Positions 56,584 to 64,000 of a stretch of DNA of 64,000 nt are shown piece after piece. Source of the stretch: Primula veris. Its lineage: Eukaryota > Streptophyta > Magnoliopsida > Ericales > Primulaceae. A program made the position numbers and the translations under genes. Numbering within the stretch: the stretch's first letter is position 1; every line of letters starts with the position of its first letter. The notes under the pieces are model-generated. The model had not been told where the DNA came from. It ran no database searches and worked only from the letters and a program-made list of their open reading frames with translations. The stretch is taken from assembly GCA_963682055.1 (NCBI GenBank), contig OY821747.1:23620126-23684125 (forward strand), in the 5' to 3' direction.

Positions 56584-58704
56584 TTTGTTCAAATATTTTC
56601 TTGAAGTAATGGATATAAAACACACGAGTGATTTGGAGATGATTTAATTATATATAACATATGATATCAGTATTAATTAACACACTCATACAAGAGTGAT
56701 GAAATTAATGACCCCCATAGTATTTTATTAAAGTTCTAATTGAAGCCCATTCTTTCAAATATGATATTAACAGTTCAAAATTTATGAAGTTAATTTACTA
56801 GATCTAGCTTCCAATGCCATATAGTTTAATTACCAAGTTTCATTACTTGGGAAAAAAAGTTATTAAATTTAATCCGAACTTAAGACGGAAGCTAGGATTG
56901 TTCTAATTTGAAGAATCGATTCCTCTGGTAATAAAGCTTGGTGGCTAAGAGTCGGTGTCTAAATAGTAGTGACAATAATGATAGCTTTTTTTTATAACGA
57001 GCTGTTTTTGTGATGATTTTGTGATAGTTTAGACGTTTTGTAACGGCTCTGTGAGGACCTTTAAATTGTGTTAGCTTTTTGACGGACTTGTCCCTTGCTA
57101 AATCAACTTTGTTTGGAAGTGGTTTTTGTATTTGATTAGTTGGAGTACCAAAACTTCAAAAATGAAATATCATTGTATTAATTTGCAAAATAGTTTCATT
57201 TTTTGGATAATGTTGCCACTAAGGCATTTTGGTTGTGTGAATAAGTTCAGGTTTGTAATTGTCTTCATCAATCTAGTTGCACTACAAGTCTACAGCCTTT
57301 TAACGAGAATAAATATCTTTATATTTAGTTATGGCTAAGGATCGACCTGTTGTTTCACATTATTTGTAATTTCATCAATATTGATATATATCTTTTAAAT
57401 CATTAATCACTAGTACTATAAGTAATAGTTATATAACAAATATTATAAAGTAATACATGCAGTAGGTAATGATGGTGTTACAACGTACCCTTTCATTAGA
57501 AAAAATTAAAGTCGGTTCAACAAGAAGAGGAAATATTGAAATGGGGCCCACTAGATTTGGTAGGTTGCTAGTGTTACGATTTACGTGCATGGTAGTGCAC
57601 CCTGAGAAGGTCACATAGTTTCATTATTCCAAATTATCCAACTTAATTACGCAAATTATTATTTGAAGAAAAGTGACATGTAGACTAATAGTAGTTCTAC
57701 TTATGAATACAATATATAATATCTGAAGTACGTATAAATTTCTAATTTAATTAAGGATAAATTATACTTTTTACTATCTTTTATGTTGAGCTTGGTTGTG
57801 TCAATTCTGGCAGATTGATACAATTGAAACTATTTATGCTGATTGCATCCTATTTTAAATGAAGGTTTGCTAAAATAGATGCTCAAAAGGTGAATAGTTT
57901 GTTTATTACTCTTTTTTGTATATATTGTGCAAAAACAAAAAGTTTTTTTATGCTATTTTAAGTGGCACTGCTGTCAAATAGAAGTGTAATAGAAAAAAAG
58001 AATGCACTTCATTTGAGGTATTTGCATTTATTTAGAGAGGTTATTTGGGTTTTTAATTATAGGAACATGTTACCTCAAACTGATCGGGTATGCAAATAGA
58101 GCGTTTCTAATAATGAGATTATTCCAAAATAAAATTACAGGAAATTTTCTTGGTTTTCAGTTTTGTCAAAATTAAATATACGAACGAGTAAAGTTAATTT
58201 CATAGTGAAAAAGACTATCAGATTGTTTCAGACTTATCGGTTAAATGATTGCACAGATCAACAGTCACATCAGTACATTGCCCATATATGAAATAAACTG
58301 AGATTAGTGCATTGCGTAAATGGATTATCCATCAGAGAAGCTAATTTCGTTGAAAGAATTAAAGGAGAAGAAACGATAAGTAAACTAGGCCTTTAGGCTG
58401 TAATAAACTGAAGTCCTGTTATGGAGTAGTTTTTTTAGGGTAAATAGACGGACGTGTTGACGAATATCAAAACAATAATAGATAAGTAGACGCGCTACTG
58501 CAGTTCGCTAGACTAGTCGCCAACACACTTATTTTTATAGAAACGAACTCGACCTTACACAGCACATCACAAGACCACCAAATGTATGGCTTATTGAAAC
58601 TGTAATTAACTACTAAACACCCGTACATTATCTCAAACCTTGCAATTAAAGGCTACCTTCATAGCTTGAACATAAACTGAAGAAAATGATGTCGGAAGTC
58701 TAAA

Positions 58705-58741
<37 letters not shown>

Positions 58742-59758
58742 TGGGGACTGAAGGGAAAAGCAAAATAAGGTAACAAACATCGGTCAAGTTTAATATCGTC
58801 ATTTGTTATTAGCTAACATTACACACATTAGTGAGAAAAACTGAAACATGACACGACATTGTATTACCGTCAATATCACCATCTATTACATTAGCGCTAT
58901 ATTACGGTATTACCTTACAAGTTGTGCCCAACGGCATAACAATATAATCCATACTTCATAAAAGCTATAACCGCAACTACGTACTAGCAGTTCCGGAGCC
59001 CAAAAATAAGTCCAAGTACTGCAAGTACTGGAGCAGAACAACATATTCAAATCCTGAAATCAATAGCACTAAAGAAACTACTCTATCACTAACACAAATT
59101 TTATACACAATACTAATCTAATACCCACTGTGACGCAACATTATAGAACGATAGTAGCGTGTTTAGCAAAAGAGCACCAAATATAAAAGAAACAGCAACA
59201 GACTTCAATACGCCATTAGATTTCGCTAAAGAATATGATCTTGCCATATCAGTTTAAAAAAAATACCACAATACCACCCAATGTACCCCGTTTTTTAATA
59301 TCTAATTGTACCATTGAACTCAGAAACATTCAAGTCACAATCAAACTAAATACTGAAATTTAACTGCAATAATGAAATCGCAAATTAACCAACAGAAAAT
59401 TGAACACAAAGCATATCAAGAACTGACTGAACCCTGAAAGTTTGACATCATTATAGATCAGTTTAACATCTCATAATAGAACCAATGGTCCAAAATAAGA
59501 GTACTGATATGAAAGCTACAGAGCAGACTCGATCTTACCTAACACGATCTTCAAGTTTCAGCTAAGGATAGGATTACACCTGACAACAACACGAAATGTA
59601 CCCTTATTCACACAGTAGTTAAAATACTTCTAACTCAGAAACCTTGCCTCTTACTCACAATTAACAGCTAAATTCAACTGAAATCATATAAAGGAGCCAA
59701 ACACAGCATGATTAAGCACCGCCTATTTGCAAAATTCACTTAGTAAACCGGATTAGGA
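56584..59758. other. Intergenic region with a TA microsatellite
   Basis: 3.2 kb without a supported gene. It has a (TA)n tract at 58708-58739. From about 59040 rightwards, phrases such as 'cactgaaat…attatagatcagt…ctcataata' begin to recur and continue beyond the next exon. Confidence 0.5.
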
Positions 59759-60374
59759 CTAATTGGTACCACCTTTCTTCTTGTTACTCTTCTTCACAGC
59801 CAAACTACCACCTCTCTTCTCACTCTTCATTTCCATCAGTTTCCTCCCAATCGAATAGCAGAGATACGCATCATAAGTTGAATAGATCGTTTTGTTCGGT
59901 GCCAGCTCTCCCCAACAACGATACTTTTCAGTATACCAATTCAGCTTCTTCGGCCTATCAACATACCAGCTCTTTCCCAGCACAGCAGTTGCCAGTTTGT
60001 CCAGATCGTATTTCTTAAAATCATACAAGTGGCTATCTTCCAGCACTTCCTCTGCCATCTCGTGAAGGTCCACCATGTTTGAAAACTTCATCTCGTAGTC
60101 CTTGAAAAGATTATCTGCGACAGATTTCATGTTCATGCCAACTGCGACAACACGTGGGTTAGCAAAGAAGGGGAAGAGAGGGAGCTCAGCATCAGGGGTG
60201 TCCCAAGGGTTGGGGAGCTCGACGAAAAGGCACTGCGATCCCATACAGACAGTCATGAGTTCGTAAGTATGGTATTTTAAGTCTTTGCATCGGTAACGGA
60301 CATGGGTGTCGACTTTCACCCCAACCATGACTTTTTCGCTTTTCCTGAAGCAACGGAGGATGTCACGTGTCCAC
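59759..60374 (-). CDS. Last exon of a WRN-exonuclease-like (DEDD superfamily) gene
   Basis: A splice acceptor (ttttccag) at 60375-60377 precedes an open exon of 616 nt ending in a stop at 59759. The encoded part has MVGVKVDTHVR, MTVCMGSQCLFVELPN, FFANPRVVAVGMNMKSVADNLF, FSNMVDLHEMAEEVL, KYDLDKLATAVLGKSW and YSTYDAYLCYSIGRKLM, the order of blocks of plant 3'-5' exonuclease proteins related to the WRN exonuclease domain. The final D (TYDAYL) and the middle D (MVDL) are present. The first motif, normally D-x-E, reads K-V-D here, so metal binding and activity are doubtful. A Lys-rich tail (KKSNKKKGG) ends the protein. The upstream exon or exons were not found in the remaining 3.6 kb. The ATG at 60388 lies within the intron and is not the real start. 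Confidence 0.75.
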
Positions 60375-60377
60375 CTG

Positions 60378-63300
60378 GAAAACAGCAAGGAAAATTACAG
60401 CTACAGTTACTGACATTCAATTGCAAAATTCAAAAATTGGGTAACAAATATAAGCATCATATGAACTAAAGAGTAACCCTTATCAACTACTAAATAAAGC
60501 CTATATATATCTCAACATGAACTCCAAAATAAAGAATCTTAAATGTTAATTATCCCAATCAAAAGTCCTTATTTCAAAAGTAGAGAACAAAGCTTTATCA
60601 TGAAACAGAACATACTTTAATCATGCTTCCTATTTTTAGCAACTTATCCTTGAGAAACGTAAGTGCATATATCACTATACATGGACTAAAAACAGCAACA
60701 AAAACACTATCAGTTACAACCCAATTGAAGTCATATCTCAACTGTAGTTCAAAACCAAACTTCATAATGAATCAGTACATCCTGTAATCATGCTTCCAAT
60801 TTTTAGCAACTTATCCTTGAGAAAATGTAGTGTCATATCACTACTAATTCGTAGATAGTAGTGTTCAAGCATGTCAATCCACTAGTTCAACACTAAAATT
60901 TAAAAGCAATATGCCTGATTTAAACCCTAGCTACATTTGGAACAAACATAACAAGTAAGTAAGTAACATGTTATGATCCCGGAAAAAACTGCAACAAAGA
61001 GTTAAGAGTTCATAATTCAACCAAAAAGAATCCTGAAACTAACTGCAAATAGGAATTCATATTGCCACTAAAAAAAATCCAAACACCGCAACAATCAAAA
61101 ACCAATCAAACTCAAAAAGTGATACAGAGTTATAGATCGATATTATCAGCGTCTCATAACCAAACTAAGGCCCTAACTGCAACTGGAACAGATATAAATA
61201 ACTGACATATTCGAATTCAAAAACTATTCGCAATTAAGTATTGATAGTTTGACTAACAGAAATACAAACACAACGACTATAAAAAAAAATGTGAACTCAG
61301 AACGTAATTATAGATCGATATTATCGTAGTCTTATCCCCGAATTAAGAAACTAACTGCAACTTGAACAGATATAGGCTTATAGCAACTAACATTTTCAAA
61401 GGCACTAACTGCCACTGGAACAGAAATGGCAACTAAATTTTCAAATCCAAAAATCAGTTACGATAAAGAAATTGAAATTCCAAATTTCCAGTAACAGAAA
61501 TTTGAAGAAAACAAAATCGAAAACTATTGTTAATACAACTGAAAAAGAAAATAGCAACTGAAATGTTCAAATCGTGAAATTAGGTTTAAAAATGCACTCT
61601 GAAAACAATACTTAAACTCAGAAATCATTAGTTCAACACTAATGATTTAAAGAAGAAAATGGAAAATCAAGTCAAATTACGTCACAAGTACGACATATTA
61701 ACTTGTGGATTTCTTTTTCTTACGTGGATGAAGATGGAAATCATAATATTAAACAAGATGACAGCTCTAATAGCATGTTCAATATACGGAAATTAGTTGC
61801 ACTAATGAAAAATCCTAACGCCAGCACCCGAAATTAAACACCAGAAATTTTAAAAAAAATAATTGAACTCTGAAATCAGGACACTTTCATGTCATTATCC
61901 ATCCATTAGTTCAACCACGTAATTACAGAACTGATAATCCAAAAGGAATATACTGAAAAATGCCAACAATACTCTATTTGAAGCCTTAATCTCATAAATG
62001 AATACCGAGGATAGCACCTAAAATAGTAGAATTACAGTTTATTAAACAGCACCTAAAATAAATACAGTGGATTTTCGCTTCTGAAGATTTAATTCAGCAA
62101 AAGAAAAAAATAATGCTTAATAAAAGTTTGACCTAAACTGAATGCAACGATTAAATACTAATTCCAGCACCGGAAATTAAAACACCACAAATATAGTAAA
62201 AGACTAATTTAACACAATTCTATCTGAATTCCGAGAATTTTCAGTCATTATAGATTCATGATTTTAACATATTTCCGGTTTCGATAATACAAAAAAAAAA
62301 AAAAAAAACAATATACTCTAATTAAAGCCTTAATCTCATTGATGTCTGAAAACAACAATAAAATATGAAAAATATAAAACCGCATCTGCAGTATTTACAG
62401 AGGATTTGCACTTGCGATGATTAACTTCAGATACTAAAATGAAATAATTACACGTCCTTATGGATCCATTATTTAATCACATAATAATTCAAGAACGGAT
62501 AATCCTAATGCATATATATTGCGCACAAAAAAAGAGCTACAGGACGATCCTACTAGCAGCAGCATACTTAAGGGTTATTTCAGTAAAATAAAAGAAAAAA
62601 TAAAGTATTTGACGATTAAATTTGTAGATTTATTACAGCAAAAAATATAATAAAATAAACAGATAATGTTAAACCAGACCGATAATCCGCCACAACTCTG
62701 AAAATTTTCATGTCACCGTAGATTCATTATTTAACCACTTAATTATAATTATAGAACTGATAATCCAAAAAACAAGCGGACATGCACTTCTAAAGGTTTA
62801 TTTCAGTAAAATAAAAGAAAAAATAAAGCAATAGTCTCACAATGAAATCTGAAAACAGCACTTAAAATACTAAATATCTTAATAAAGCCAACGCTCTTCT
62901 GAAGGTTTATTTCAGCAAAAAATAACAATAACATAAAGAAATAATCTCAAAATTAAGTCTGAAAACAACACCTAAAACGTTAAACATCCCAATTCAACGG
63001 AAATGCACTTTTCCGATGATTTAATTTAGCAAAATCAAATATTTAAACAAAACAGTGGTAGGTAAATCAATAAAAGTACAAAAATACAAAACCATAGTCA
63101 TGTACACACAAATGAAGTCTAAAAACAGCACCTAAAATATTAAAAATCTCACTAAAGAGAAAATGCAGTTCTGATGATTATTCTCGCAAATAAATAAATT
63201 AAATGCACTTTCCTGATTATTTATTCTCGCAAAAAGTAAATAAAACAGAGTGATAACTGCCAAACACGTAGACTACATAGTAAATATAAGTTTTTAGGGA

Positions 63301-64000
63301 TAAAAATAAATAATAGTAATAATAAAAAAGGACCTAAAACATAGAATATCCCAGTACAGCCAAACTTCACTTTTCTGATGATTTATTAGAGCAAAAAGTA
63401 CATAAAACAGAGAAACTGTGCTAAATAATAATAAATAATAATGTTGAAAATGGACCTAGCGGTGTCTCTGAAAATAGCACCTAAAATTTTTAAATATAGC
63501 CGAAATGCACTTTTCCGATGATTTATTTTAGCAAAATTAAATATAAATGTAAAAAAAGAACTAGTGGTAATTAAATCAATAAAAGTTATGCGATAATAAT
63601 CAAATACACACTAATTAAATCTTTAACCTCAAAACGAAGTCTGAAAATAGCAACTAAAATATTATAAATCCAACACAGCCGAAATGCAATATTTCGATAA
63701 ATAATAATAATAATAAAAAAAATGGACCTAACAGTGATACTAAATATCACAATAGAGAGAAAATGCAGTTCTAAAATCAAATAAATAAATTAAATGCACT
63801 TTTCTGATGATTTATTCGAGCAAAAAGTAAATGAAACAGAAAAACTGTGCTAAACACGTAATAAATGAAAGTTTTCGGGGATAATAGTAGAAAAAGGACG
63901 TAAAACATAGAATATCCCAATACAGCAAAACTTGAGTTTTCGGATGATTTGTTCTCGCAAAACATAAAATAAAATAAAAGAAATGGTGTAAAATAATAAT
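60378..64000. repeat. Diverged repeat array, intron or upstream DNA of the exonuclease-like gene
   Basis: No exon found. Phrases recur throughout. 'agcaacttatccttgagaaa' with flanks is duplicated at 60637 and 60808; 'tatagatcgatattatc' occurs at 61131 and 61310. From about 62080 to the end, blocks like 'cagcacctaaaatatta…cac ttttc(t/c)gatgatttatt…agcaaaa' occur at roughly 62085, 62410, 62555, 62811, 62906, 63016, 63173, 63376, 63513, 63805 and 63940, often 130-160 bp apart. This looks like an old tandem array. Confidence 0.6.

Noticed and set aside
57126..57338. 70-codon frame with hydrophobic residues
   Set aside because: AT-rich codon composition and no family resemblance.

Overview
This is plant nuclear DNA, most likely from a eudicot. 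The evidence is spliced genes of plant-specific families (an AVT1-type amino-acid transporter, F-box proteins with an FBA-like C-terminus, a PLS-class PPR protein) set among several orders of plant transposons (Ty1-copia, TRIM, LINE, CACTA, hAT-like MITE). Base composition is AT-rich. I cannot place the family or species from this window.

Layout. 1-5272: decayed Ty1-copia element with its 3' LTR, dense in short hairpins. 5.9-7.4 kb: LTR, primer-binding site and truncated gag of a second copia element. 7.8-8.1 kb: fragment of a PPR gene whose longer relative lies at 36.5-38.1 kb. 9679-10251: a complete TRIM, 112 bp upstream of the start codon of an AVT1-like gene. That gene runs from 10364 to 29445. 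Its first intron is 17.7 kb because an old Tork-like copia element (11165-27842, target duplication AAATG) landed there and was later hit by a 10.2-kb SIRE-type copia element (13157-23378, minus strand, target duplication GTATA). The transporter exons carry frameshifts, so it is probably a pseudogene.

34.2-39.8 kb is the gene-like island: an intact F-box gene, a PPR gene whose reading frame starts inside a LINE-derived RNase H fragment, and a broken second F-box gene, all on the minus strand. 40968-52195 is one LINE flanked by a 12-bp target duplication. It is split by a CACTA element (46097-50730, target duplication TTG) that carries spliced host exons resembling the PAS region of a plant hybrid histidine kinase. 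After it come a 537-bp hAT-like MITE, a foldback, a probable Ty3-gypsy remnant, a small two-exon gene faintly resembling RNase T2, and the last exon of a WRN-exonuclease-like gene. The final 3.6 kb looks like intronic or upstream DNA made of diverged repeats.

Two patterns stand out beyond ordinary transposon annotation. The SIRE element carries many copies of a palindromic octamer, GTTGCAAC, each with degenerate copies spaced exactly 12 bp away, in LTRs, untranslated DNA and coding DNA, always with the same polarity. The decayed copia element at the left has many hairpins in which unrelated arms flank a conserved 8-nt spacer of the CCTGTCGT type. All comparisons and counts were made by eye.
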